The notes beneath the pieces were generated by a model. That model saw only the letters and a list, made by a program, of their open reading frames with translations. It searched no databases and was not told the DNA's origin. From an uncultured Collinsella sp. (GTDB taxonomy: Bacteria > Actinomycetota > Coriobacteriia > Coriobacteriales > Coriobacteriaceae), in contig CAAEVD010000179.1 of NCBI GenBank assembly GCA_900759435.1, positions 1 to 6,972 on the forward strand: a DNA stretch of 6,972 nt, written 5' to 3'. The position numbers and the translations under genes were made by a program. Each line of letters starts with the position of its first letter. Position 1 is the stretch's first letter. This document shows, in pieces, positions 1 through 6,042 of the stretch.

Positions 1-1359
1 CGCTATGCCGATGCCGTCAAGGTCATCCGCAAGAACAACCCGCTGCCGCTCGTTTGCGGCCTGGTGTGCGAGCATCCCTGCGAGATGCACTGCCGTCGCG
101 GCATGGTCGACGATCCCATGAACATCCTCGCCCTTAAGCGTTTTGCCGTTGAGCACAGTGACCTCAACGACCACAAGCCGCATGTAGTGGACAACACCGG
201 GAAGCGCGTCGCCGTGATCGGCGGCGGCCCGGCCGGTCTTTCCTGCGCCTACTACCTGGCCGTGATGGGCCACAAGGTGAGCATCTTTGAACAGCGCCAC
301 CACCTGGGCGGCATGCTGCGCTACGGCATCCCCAGCTATCGTCTGCCGCGCGAGCGCCTGCAGGCCGAGATCGATTGGGTCTTGAGCGCCGGTATCGACG
401 TGGAGCTCGACCACTCCGTGAACGGCGAGGAGCTCGCCCGCCTGCGCGACGAGTTCGATGCCGTCTACCTGGCCATTGGCGCCCACAGCGATAAGAAGCT
501 CGGCCTTCCGGGCGAAGAGGCGCCCGGCGTGGAATCGGCCGTCAAGATGCTGCGCGCCATCGGCGACGACGAGCTGCCCGACCTGAGCGGTGAGCGTGTG
601 TGCGTCATCGGCGGCGGCAACGTGGCCATGGACGTGGCGCGTTCTGCCGTGCGCTGCGGTGCCGAAAAGGTGAGCATCGTCTACCGCCGCCGCATCTGCG
701 ACATGACGGCCCAGGATGCCGAGATCGCCGGCGCCCAGGCCGAGGGCTGCGAGGTTTTGGAGCTCACCGCACCGCTCGCTATCGAGACGGGTGAGGAAGG
801 TCGCGTGAGTGGCCTGCGCGTGCAGCCGCAGATTATCGGCGAGCCCCGTCGTGGGCGTCCGGCCCCGCGTGCCGCCGCCACGCCCGAGCGCGTCATTCCC
901 TGCGAGCGCGTGTTTGTGGCCATTGGTCAGGACATCGACTCCAAGCCGTTTGAGGACATGGGCATCGCCTGTAAGTGGGGCTGCGTGGTCACCGATTCGG
1001 ATGGCGCCGTGCCTAACTTTGATGGCCTCTTTAGCGGCGGCGACTGCCAGACCGGTCCCGCCACCGTCATCCGGGCCATCAACGCCGGCCGCGTTGCTTC
1101 GGCAAATATCGATCGCTATCTGGGCTTTGACCACAAGATCAAGCTCGACGTTGAGCTGCCGACCGTGCAGTTTAAGGGCAAGCACGAGTGCGGCCGCTGC
1201 GAGCTGGGCGAGCGCGAGGCCGGCGAGCGCATCCACGATTGGAATCTGGTCGAGCAGGGCCTTACCGAGCAGGAGGCACGCCAGGAGGCAAGCCGCTGCC
1301 TGCGTTGCGACCACTTTGGCTTTGGCGCGTTCCGCGGAGGGAGGAACCTGGAATGGTAG
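1..1359 (+). CDS. GltD-like FAD/NAD(P)H oxidoreductase, C-terminal 452 residues (5' end outside window)
   Basis: The frame is open from base 1 and ends at TAG 1357-1359, so only the C-terminal part is visible; residues are numbered from the window edge. It resembles the small subunit of glutamate synthase (GltD) and related NADPH:acceptor flavoproteins. Seen in order: an N-terminal Fe-S domain remnant with C19, C23, C27 and C31; an FAD-binding Rossmann motif GGGPAG (74-79) with acidic E97 ending strand 2; a second dinucleotide fold GGGNVAMDVAR (204-214) followed by YRRR (228-231), the arginines that in GltD relatives favour NADPH; and the FAD motif GGDCQTGPATVI (346-357). A C-terminal extension adds ECGRC (C397, C400) and RCLRCD (C433, C436), possibly another metal site. 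The missing 5' part could hold extra domains such as a NuoF-like module. Because hydA overlaps its end, its likely job is electron exchange between pyridine nucleotide and the hydrogenase, not glutamate synthesis; that role is inferred. No GltB large subunit is visible. Confidence 0.9.
   Translation, partial: RYADAVKVIRKNNPLPLVCGLVCEHPCEMHCRRGMVDDPMNILALKRFAVEHSDLNDHKPHVVDNTGKRVAVIGGGPAGLSCAYYLAVMGHKVSIFEQRHHLGGMLRYGIPSYRLPRERLQAEIDWVLSAGIDVELDHSVNGEELARLRDEFDAVYLAIGAHSDKKLGLPGEEAPGVESAVKMLRAIGDDELPDLSGERVCVIGGGNVAMDVARSAVRCGAEKVSIVYRRRICDMTAQDAEIAGAQAEGCEVLELTAPLAIETGEEGRVSGLRVQPQIIGEPRRGRPAPRAAATPERVIPCERVFVAIGQDIDSKPFEDMGIACKWGCVVTDSDGAVPNFDGLFSGGDCQTGPATVIRAINAGRVASANIDRYLGFDHKIKLDVELPTVQFKGKHECGRCELGEREAGERIHDWNLVEQGLTEQEARQEASRCLRCDHFGFGAFRGGRNLEW
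1336..1344 (+). promoter_or_regulatory. Ribosome binding site setting the hydA start at 1353
   Basis: A purine-rich GGAGGGAGG lies 8 nt before ATG 1353. This favours 1353 over the in-frame ATG at 1410, which has only a weak GGAG-like site upstream. The site lies inside the end of the upstream flavoprotein gene, so the two genes are probably translationally coupled. Confidence 0.75.
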
Positions 1360-3164
1360 AGCTCAACAACCCCACTGTCAGCGACAACACCGAAAGCGGA
1401 GCACTCAACATGGTCAAGCTCACTATCGATAATTGCGAGGTCGTGGTGCCCGAGCACACCACGATCCTGGATGCGGCCAAGTCCGTCGACATCCAGATTC
1501 CCACCCTGTGCTACCTGCGCGATCTAAACGAGATCGGCGGTTGCCGCGTGTGCGTGGTCGAGGTTGAGGGCTGCGACCAGCTGGTTGCCGCCTGCAACAA
1601 CTACGTGCTCGACGGCATGGTGGTCCACACTAACAGCCCCAAGGCCCGCGAGGCGCGTCGCACCAACGTGCAGCTGCTGCTGTCCCAGCACGACTCGCGC
1701 TGTACGAGCTGCGTGCGCAGTGGTAACTGCAACCTGCAGACCATCGCCAACGACCTGGGCATCTTCTATCTGCCGTACGAGCAGCACCTGGCGCGCGAGG
1801 GCTGGGACTTCGATTTCCCCATCATCCGTGATAACGACAAGTGCATCAAATGCATGCGCTGCATCAAGGTGTGCGAGAGCGTGCAGGGCTTAGGGATTTG
1901 GGACCTGACCAACCGCGCCACGCATACCGCCGTGGGCACCCGCGGGCGTGCGCCGATCGGCAAGACCGATTGCGTCGCGTGCGGTCAGTGCATCACGCAT
2001 TGCCCGACGGGCGCCCTGCGCGAGCGTGACGATACCGAGACCGTGTTCGACGCCATCGCCGATCCCGACAAGATCGTGCTGGTGCAGATCGCGCCGGCCG
2101 TGCGTAGCGCCTGGGGCGAGGAGCTCGGCATTCCGCGCGAGGAGGCTACCGTCGAGCGCCTGGCTTGCGCGCTGCGCCGCGTGGGCTTTGAGTACGTGTT
2201 CGACACCGACTTCTCGGCCGATCTCACCATTATGGAGGAGGGCTCCGAGCTGCTCGAGCGCCTAGGTAAGGCCGCCAAGAGCGAGGGCGACAGCCGCAAC
2301 TGGCCCATGTTCACGAGCTGCTGCCCGGGCTGGGTGCGCTTTGTGAAGGCACGCTATCCGGAGTTTGTCGACAGCCTGTCCACGTCCAAGTCGCCGCAGC
2401 AGATGTTCGGCGCCATCGCCAAGACCTATTACGCCAAGGTGCTGGGCGTGGAGCCCGAGCGTCTGTTTGTGGTGTCCGTGATGCCGTGTACGGCCAAGAA
2501 GGCCGAGTGCGCGCTGCCGAGCATGGTGGGCGAGGACGGCACGCCCGACGTGGACGTTGCGCTGACGGTGCGCGAGATGGTGCGCATGATCCGCGCGAAC
2601 CACGTGAGCGTGGATACGCTGGTTGAGGAGCCGCTCGATACGCCGCTGGGCTTTGGCACGGGCGCGGGCGTGATCTTTGGCGCCACGGGCGGCGTGATGG
2701 AGGCCGCCGTGCGCTCGGCCTATTACCTGGTGACGGGCAAGAACCCCGACGCCGACTTCTTTACCGATGTGCGCGGCCTGGACGGCTGGAAGGAGGCCGT
2801 GGCCGATATCGATGGCACCAAGGTGCGCGTCGCCGTGGCACACGGGCTGGGCAATGCCGCCCGCCTGCTCGACGCGATTCGTGACGGCCGCGTGAGCTAT
2901 GACTTCGTCGAGGTTATGGCATGCCCGGGCGGCTGCGTCGGTGGTGGCGGTCAGCCCATCCACGACGGTTGCGAGCTGGCTGCCGAGCGTGGCCAGGTGC
3001 TCTGGGGCCTCGATGCGAACGCCGAGATTCGCTTCTCGCACGAGAATCCCGATGTTCAGGCGTGCTATAGCGAGTTCTTGGGTGCGCCGCTCTCGCCGCT
3101 GGCCGAGGAATTGCTGCATACCGACCATCACGCATGGACGATGCCCAACGAGGGGACGTACTAG
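1353..3164 (+). CDS. hydA: [FeFe] hydrogenase catalytic subunit (CpI-like domain set)
   Basis: A 603-residue cytoplasmic enzyme that interconverts protons, electrons and H2. Domains in order: an N-terminal [2Fe-2S] ferredoxin fold (C53, C64, C67, C81); a His/Cys [4Fe-4S] site (H113, C117, C120, C126); a two-cluster ferredoxin domain (C164, C167, C170, C174 and C207, C210, C213, C217); and the H-cluster domain. The latter has L1 TSCCPGW (proton-relay C323, ligand C324), L2 MPCTAKKAE (C379) and L3 EVMACPGGCVGGGGQP (C524, C528). The small-subunit-like tail at about 550-603 is present. MEEGSEL and LSTSKSPQQ, which line the proton path in Clostridium CpI, are also kept, so the enzyme should be active if matured. 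The domain set and length match monomeric CpI-type enzymes, but the adjoining GltD-like gene suggests a complex, as in the putatively glutamate-synthase-linked A2 group. ATG 1353 is chosen for its strong SD and 7-nt overlap; ATG 1410 would remove 19 residues and no motif. HydE, HydF and HydG must be encoded elsewhere. Confidence 0.97.
   Translation: MVELNNPTVSDNTESGALNMVKLTIDNCEVVVPEHTTILDAAKSVDIQIPTLCYLRDLNEIGGCRVCVVEVEGCDQLVAACNNYVLDGMVVHTNSPKAREARRTNVQLLLSQHDSRCTSCVRSGNCNLQTIANDLGIFYLPYEQHLAREGWDFDFPIIRDNDKCIKCMRCIKVCESVQGLGIWDLTNRATHTAVGTRGRAPIGKTDCVACGQCITHCPTGALRERDDTETVFDAIADPDKIVLVQIAPAVRSAWGEELGIPREEATVERLACALRRVGFEYVFDTDFSADLTIMEEGSELLERLGKAAKSEGDSRNWPMFTSCCPGWVRFVKARYPEFVDSLSTSKSPQQMFGAIAKTYYAKVLGVEPERLFVVSVMPCTAKKAECALPSMVGEDGTPDVDVALTVREMVRMIRANHVSVDTLVEEPLDTPLGFGTGAGVIFGATGGVMEAAVRSAYYLVTGKNPDADFFTDVRGLDGWKEAVADIDGTKVRVAVAHGLGNAARLLDAIRDGRVSYDFVEVMACPGGCVGGGGQPIHDGCELAAERGQVLWGLDANAEIRFSHENPDVQACYSEFLGAPLSPLAEELLHTDHHAWTMPNEGTY
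3151..3156 (+). promoter_or_regulatory. Ribosome binding site for the substrate-binding lipoprotein
   Basis: AGGGGA ends 10 nt before ATG 3167 and sits inside the last codons of hydA. It supports 3167 over an in-frame ATG at 3134, which would overlap hydA by 31 nt and put an acidic stretch in front of the signal peptide. Confidence 0.6.
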
Positions 3165-3166
3165 CG

Positions 3167-4225
3167 ATGCGCGCGTTTGATTTTGAGATGTCGCGCCGGG
3201 GGTTTGCCTCGGCGCTCGCCGCGGGCGCCCTGTCGCTTGCGCTCGCGGGCTGTGGCGGCGGGGCTGCCGGTGCCGGGTCCGCCGCGGGTTCGGCTGCCGG
3301 GCCTGCCGCCGACGGTGCCACTGCCGAGCCGGTTGAGGTGCACATCGCCTCGCTCAAGGGGCCGACCTCGATTGGCCTGGTGCAGTTTATGGACCGGGTG
3401 GCCGATGGCGAGACGGACAATGAGTTCGACTTTGCGATCAATACTGCCGCCGATGAGATTGTGCCCAAGGTCATTCAGGGCGATATCGACATTGCCCTGG
3501 TGCCCGCCAACGTGGCGAGCGTGCTCTACAACAAGACCGAGGGCGCGGTGCAGGTCATCGACATCAACACGTTGGGCGTGCTGAATGTGGTGACGGGCGA
3601 CGCGAATGTGGCCTCGTTTGGCGATCTGGCGGGTCGCACCGTCTACATGACGGGCAAGGGCACCACGCCAGAGTACGTCATGAGCTTCCTGCTGGAGCGC
3701 GCGGGCCTGACCGGCCAGGTGACGCTCGAGTTTAAGAGCGAGCCCACCGAGGTGCTGTCGGCCCTGCTTGCCGACCCGTCTGCCGTGGGCGTGCTGCCGG
3801 AGCCGTTCAAGACCGCTGCCATCGCCAAGAGCGAAGGCAAGCTGTCAGCGCCGGTAAGTCTGACCGATGTGTGGGATGAGCTGGCGGGTGACACGGGTTC
3901 GCGCCTGCTGACGGGCGTGACCGTGGTGCGCCGCGCGTTTGCCGAGGAACATCCCGAGGCCGTGGCGGAGTTCTTGAGCTGCCATGCGGCGAGCGTTAAG
4001 GCTGTCAATGCGGCGCCGGCAGACTGGGCGCAGGCCGTGGTCGATGCCGGCATCGTGGACAACGCCAAGATCGCCGAGAAGGCGATTCCCGGGTGCATGC
4101 TCGTGTGCCAGACGGGCAAGGATATGAAGGCGGCGCTTGGCGGGTATCTGCGGGTGCTGTCCGACGCGGACGCGAGTGCCGTGGGCGGCAAGCTCCCGGC
4201 TGATGATTTCTACTACATGGAGTAG
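3167..4225 (+). CDS. NitT/TauT-type ABC importer substrate-binding lipoprotein
   Basis: A 352-residue extracytoplasmic solute-binding protein of the SsuA/TauA/NMT1-like class. The N-terminus reads SRRGF (9-13), then a hydrophobic Ala/Leu stretch and a lipobox LAGC with C29 as the lipidated residue. The twin arginine before the hydrophobic core fits a Tat lipoprotein signal. Residues 30-55 form a Gly/Ala/Ser-rich tether. The binding fold begins at about 56 (VEVHIASLKGPTS) and includes IQGDIDIALVPANVASVLYN, the segment where relatives test whether a ligand reaches the cleft, and AGRTVYMTGKGTTPEYVM, which starts the second lobe. It begins 2 nt after the hydA stop and ends 3 nt before the transporter gene, so one operon is likely. 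Relatives carry sulfonates, nitrate, thiamine precursors and other small molecules; the ligand here is unknown. An alternative start at ATG 3188 would keep the twin-arginine motif but lacks a good SD. Confidence 0.88.
   Translation: MRAFDFEMSRRGFASALAAGALSLALAGCGGGAAGAGSAAGSAAGPAADGATAEPVEVHIASLKGPTSIGLVQFMDRVADGETDNEFDFAINTAADEIVPKVIQGDIDIALVPANVASVLYNKTEGAVQVIDINTLGVLNVVTGDANVASFGDLAGRTVYMTGKGTTPEYVMSFLLERAGLTGQVTLEFKSEPTEVLSALLADPSAVGVLPEPFKTAAIAKSEGKLSAPVSLTDVWDELAGDTGSRLLTGVTVVRRAFAEEHPEAVAEFLSCHAASVKAVNAAPADWAQAVVDAGIVDNAKIAEKAIPGCMLVCQTGKDMKAALGGYLRVLSDADASAVGGKLPADDFYYME
4219..4222 (+). promoter_or_regulatory. Ribosome binding site for a GTG start at 4229
   Basis: GGAG lies 6 nt before GTG 4229 and overlaps the last codons and stop of the lipoprotein gene. 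This is why GTG 4229 is preferred over the in-frame ATGs at 4250 and 4262, which have poorer upstream sites. Confidence 0.55.
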
Positions 4226-4228
4226 CCC

Positions 4229-5605
4229 GTGCGTGCGTTTGCTCGACACATGACAGAGCGTATGAAGGCGGTGGCGGCAGCAGGTGCCGTTGCCGCCTTT
4301 TGGCTTGCCGTGTGGGTCTTCGCGGCGGCGCTGGTGGCGCAGCCACTGATCTTGCCGGGGCCGGGTGCTGTTGCCTTGGCGCTGCTGCGCCTGGTGTGCG
4401 ATGGCGGTACCTGGGCGATTTTGGTGGGCTCGGGCGCGCGGATACTGGGCGGGCTGGCGCTTGCCGCGGTGTGTGGTGGCGTGCTTGCCGGGATTTCGTC
4501 ACGGTTGCGGGCGTTTGCGCGCCTGGTGGCTCCGGCACTTTCGTTTGTTAAGGCGACGCCGGTTGCCTGCGTGGTGGTCCTGCTGCTCATTTGGCTGGGA
4601 TCGGCGCGCGTGAGCATCGCCGCGGTCTTTTTGATGGCGCTGCCGGGCGTGTATTTTTCGCTGGCCGAGGGCTTGGCACAGGTGAATAAACCGCTGGAGC
4701 AGATGTTCCGTCTGCATGGCGTGCGCGGCTGGCGCCTGTTTTGCGCCCATACCTGGCGCGAAGTCCTGCCGTTTGTGCTTTCGTGCGCCCGCGCCGTGAT
4801 CGGCATGAGCTGGAAGGCCGGCGTGGCAGCCGAGCTGATCGGCATGGCGGTGGGCACCGTGGGCGAGCGCATCTATCAGGCAAAGCTTTTGGTTGAGACG
4901 GCTGATTTGCTGGCGTGGACCGTGCTGGTCGTTGCCGCCTCGTGGGCGTGTGAGCGCGTGCTGGTGTGGCTGCTGCGGGTTTCGGGACCCGTGGCGTGGC
5001 GCGCGGCCGTGCGGGCGCATGGGCATGGACTGCGCGGGCGTGCGGGGGCTGCGAGCGATGGCGCCGCAGCGGAGCTTGCGCTTGCCGTGGGCGATCGTGC
5101 GCCCTGGGCGCCGGCGCTGGATGGTCTGGTGCTCAACGTGCCTGCGGGTGGGCGTATCTGCGTGATGGGCGCTTCGGGCATGGGCAAGTCGACGCTGCTT
5201 TCGTTGGCAGCGGGGGAGTGCGCGCCGTGCTCGATGGTGTTTCAGGATGCACGCTTGGTAGAGGGCAGCTCGGCTTTGGATAACGTGCTGGTGTGTGCCG
5301 ATGCGCGCGTGGATGCTTCGAACGCTACGACCTTGCTGCGCCGGTTGGTGCCGGGAATCGACGTGCATGTTCGCGTGGCTGAGCTTTCGGGCGGGCAGCG
5401 CCGTCGTGTCGAGATCGCTCGAGCCCTGCTGTGCCCGGGCGGCGCGGTGATTCTTGACGAGCCCTTTACCGGCCTGGATGCCGCCGCGCGCGATGCGACG
5501 ACCAAGGTCGTGCTCGACCTGCTCGACAGCCGCACGCTCTTGCTTGCCACGCACGATTTCGTCGACGCTCAGGCCCTCGATATCTCGGACATCATCACGC
5601 TCTAA
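4229..5605 (+). CDS. ABC importer permease-ATPase fusion (NitT/TauT-type)
   Basis: A 458-residue protein that joins two components normally made as separate chains. Residues 1 to about 255 are a multi-pass inner-membrane permease like SsuC/TauC, with a first hydrophobic segment at about 14-36. A cytoplasmic coupling (EAA-type) loop follows, with HGVRGWRLFCAHTWREVLP, then AAELIGMAVG. After an Arg/Ala/Gly-rich linker (about 258-283) comes a nucleotide-binding domain with Walker A GASGMGKST (K320), Q-loop Q339, signature LSGGQ (386-390), Walker B ending in D410 with catalytic E411, and switch H442. All catalytic residues are present, so the ATPase should work. The domain is compact: only 19 residues separate K320 from Q339, against about 40 in MalK, so the usual beta-hairpin region is largely missing. 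As a homodimer it would supply both permeases and both ATPases, and the lipoprotein just upstream would deliver substrate. The sequence does not reveal the substrate. Confidence 0.88.
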   Translation: MRAFARHMTERMKAVAAAGAVAAFWLAVWVFAAALVAQPLILPGPGAVALALLRLVCDGGTWAILVGSGARILGGLALAAVCGGVLAGISSRLRAFARLVAPALSFVKATPVACVVVLLLIWLGSARVSIAAVFLMALPGVYFSLAEGLAQVNKPLEQMFRLHGVRGWRLFCAHTWREVLPFVLSCARAVIGMSWKAGVAAELIGMAVGTVGERIYQAKLLVETADLLAWTVLVVAASWACERVLVWLLRVSGPVAWRAAVRAHGHGLRGRAGAASDGAAAELALAVGDRAPWAPALDGLVLNVPAGGRICVMGASGMGKSTLLSLAAGECAPCSMVFQDARLVEGSSALDNVLVCADARVDASNATTLLRRLVPGIDVHVRVAELSGGQRRRVEIARALLCPGGAVILDEPFTGLDAAARDATTKVVLDLLDSRTLLLATHDFVDAQALDISDIITL

Positions 5606-5643
5606 ATACTAACTCAGCAACAATATGATTCGTTTTTCTCCGT

Positions 5644-5653
5644 CCCCATGGGG
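5644..5653. repeat. Perfect 10-bp palindrome CCCCATGGGG
   Basis: A self-complementary 10-mer lies 8 bp before the putative extended -10 element. It could bind a dimeric regulator. As RNA it would leave only a 3-bp GC stem with a 4-nt loop and no T-tract after it, so it is not a convincing terminator. It begins inside CGTCCCCA, a string that recurs at 6031-6038. Confidence 0.35.
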
Positions 5654-5660
5654 TCGGGTG

Positions 5661-5669
5661 TGGTATTCT
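5661..5669 (+). promoter_or_regulatory. Possible extended -10 promoter element
   Basis: TGG followed by TATTCT fits the extended -10 pattern (TGn plus a hexamer matching TATAAT at 4 of 6 positions). No good -35 hexamer lies 16-18 bp upstream, which extended -10 promoters tolerate. Transcription would begin near 5676 and give a leader of about 145 nt before the small ribbon-helix-helix gene. Support is sequence pattern only. Confidence 0.35.
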
Positions 5670-5706
5670 ATCTGCGGGGTAATACTTAGGAATACCAAGT
5701 AATACC
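5661..5706 (+). promoter_or_regulatory. AATACY box cluster, candidate operator
   Basis: AATACT (5681), AATACC (5691) and AATACC (5701) start exactly 10 bp apart, about one helical turn, so they face the same side of the DNA. A reverse-oriented copy, TGGTATTC (5661-5668), is the perfect 8-bp complement of GAATACCA (5690-5697) and overlaps the putative -10. GGTAATACTT (5678-5687) and AAGTAATACC (5697-5706) also form an imperfect inverted repeat with one mismatch. This layout suits cooperative binding by small dimeric regulators; the gene downstream encodes a ribbon-helix-helix protein, making autoregulation plausible but unproven. Confidence 0.5.
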
Positions 5707-5727
5707 AACGCCGCAGAAACAAACTCC

Positions 5728-5786
5728 GGATGCGGGCCAATCGGGTTGCCTTCACAGCCCGTCGCCCAGCCGCGTGGCCCGCATCT
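5728..5786 (+). ncRNA. Structured 5' leader with nested hairpins
   Basis: GATGCGGGCCA (5729-5739) and TGGCCCGCATC (5775-5785) are perfect 11-bp complements, and a G-U pair could extend the stem outward. Inside, CGGGTTG (5742-5748) pairs with CAGCCCG (5755-5761) through 7 bp including one G-U, closing a 6-nt loop, with about 13 unpaired nt after it. The fold ends about 24 nt before the SD site. No T-tract follows, so it is not a simple intrinsic terminator. It matches no riboswitch class I recognise; it may control translation, stabilise the message or bind a protein. Confidence 0.45.
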
Positions 5787-5809
5787 ATCCGCACTACCGT
5801 CGTTTCAAA

Positions 5810-5814
5810 AAGGA
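5810..5814 (+). promoter_or_regulatory. Ribosome binding site for the RelB/DinJ-like gene
   Basis: AAGGA lies 6 nt before ATG 5821. It decides for ATG 5821 over an upstream GTG at 5746, which would add 25 unrelated residues encoded by the folded leader. Confidence 0.65.
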
Positions 5815-5820
5815 AGCGCC

Positions 5821-6042
5821 ATGGCAGAACACATGACCCCCGTAGTCGCGAAGGTCTTGCCCGAGGAGAAGGCAGCCTTCGCGGCGGCAACCCAGCTCGT
5901 GGGCACCACGCCGTCCAACGCCATCCGCATGTTTATCGCCGCGTTCAATCGCTGCGGCACCTTCCCGTTCGACATCTCGCCCAGCGGGGCCTTTGGCAAA
6001 GAGTGTCCCCAACAGCTAGTCGTTGAAGAACGTCCCCAATGA
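5821..6042 (+). CDS. RelB/DinJ-like ribbon-helix-helix protein, antitoxin-like, C-terminus atypical
   Basis: A 73-residue protein. Residues 7-19 form the expected N-terminal strand and first helix (PVVAKVLPEEKAA), and TTPSNAIRMFIAAFNRCGTFPFDI (29-52) matches the family pattern of a Ser/Thr-led second helix ending in an LPF-type motif. Family members bind DNA as dimers and repress their own operon, and their C-terminal half wraps around and neutralises a RelE/YafQ-type RNase toxin. Here the DNA-binding half looks intact, but the chain stops about 20 residues after PFDI. The last residues (about 62-73, CPQQLVVEERPQ) and the TGA are encoded by a direct repeat at 6005-6052. No toxin reading frame follows; the next gene is a membrane protease. 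It may therefore be an orphan regulator or the remnant of a toxin-antitoxin pair. The leader and spaced boxes upstream fit self-control. Confidence 0.7.
   Translation: MAEHMTPVVAKVLPEEKAAFAAATQLVGTTPSNAIRMFIAAFNRCGTFPFDISPSGAFGKECPQQLVVEERPQ

Larger units (their letters stand above)
5606..5820 (+). other. Noncoding control region between two plus-strand units
   Basis: This 215-bp spacer has no credible gene; the short frames crossing it lack SD sites and family resemblance. The first half is clearly richer in A/T than the flanking genes. It contains a CCCCATGGGG palindrome (5644-5653), a possible promoter, spaced AATACY boxes and a folded leader, listed separately. I found no hairpin followed by a T-tract that would clearly terminate the upstream operon, so read-through is possible. 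Confidence 0.7.

Noticed and set aside
1188..1352. A longer N-terminus for the hydrogenase beginning at 1188
   Set aside because: The extra 55 residues are Arg/Gly-rich and lie in another frame of the flavoprotein's conserved C-terminal region, whereas GGAGGGAGG is positioned for ATG 1353.
2262..3131. A 289-aa open frame on the minus strand opposite hydA
   Set aside because: It mirrors the codon pattern of hydA, is rich in His/Ala/Arg, has no family motif, and lies opposite a gene whose catalytic motifs are all intact in the plus frame.
4499..5554. A 351-aa open frame on the minus strand opposite the transporter gene
   Set aside because: Composition is dominated by Arg, His, Gln and Ala as expected for the complement of a GC-rich gene. 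The plus strand has a complete set of ABC motifs.
5606..5660. Possible intrinsic terminator for the hydrogenase-transporter operon
   Set aside because: The TTTTT run (5633-5637) precedes rather than follows the CCCCATGGGG palindrome, and that palindrome cannot form a long hairpin. Neither strand gives a clear stem followed by T residues.
5661..5706. Plasmid- or phage-type iteron origin from the 10-bp-spaced AATACY boxes
   Set aside because: There are only three direct copies, the spacing is shorter than usual for Rep iterons, and no replication initiator gene or DnaA boxes are nearby; an operator explains the layout better.
5746..5820. An upstream GTG start extending the RelB/DinJ-like protein by 25 residues
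   Set aside because: The extension is encoded by the base-paired leader, has no SD site, and does not match the family; ATG 5821 has AAGGA at the right distance.
5609..5890. A 93-aa minus-strand frame across the intergenic spacer
   Set aside because: It starts inside the ribbon-helix-helix gene, has a strongly Arg-rich shadow composition, and crosses the structured leader; no SD site or homology supports it.
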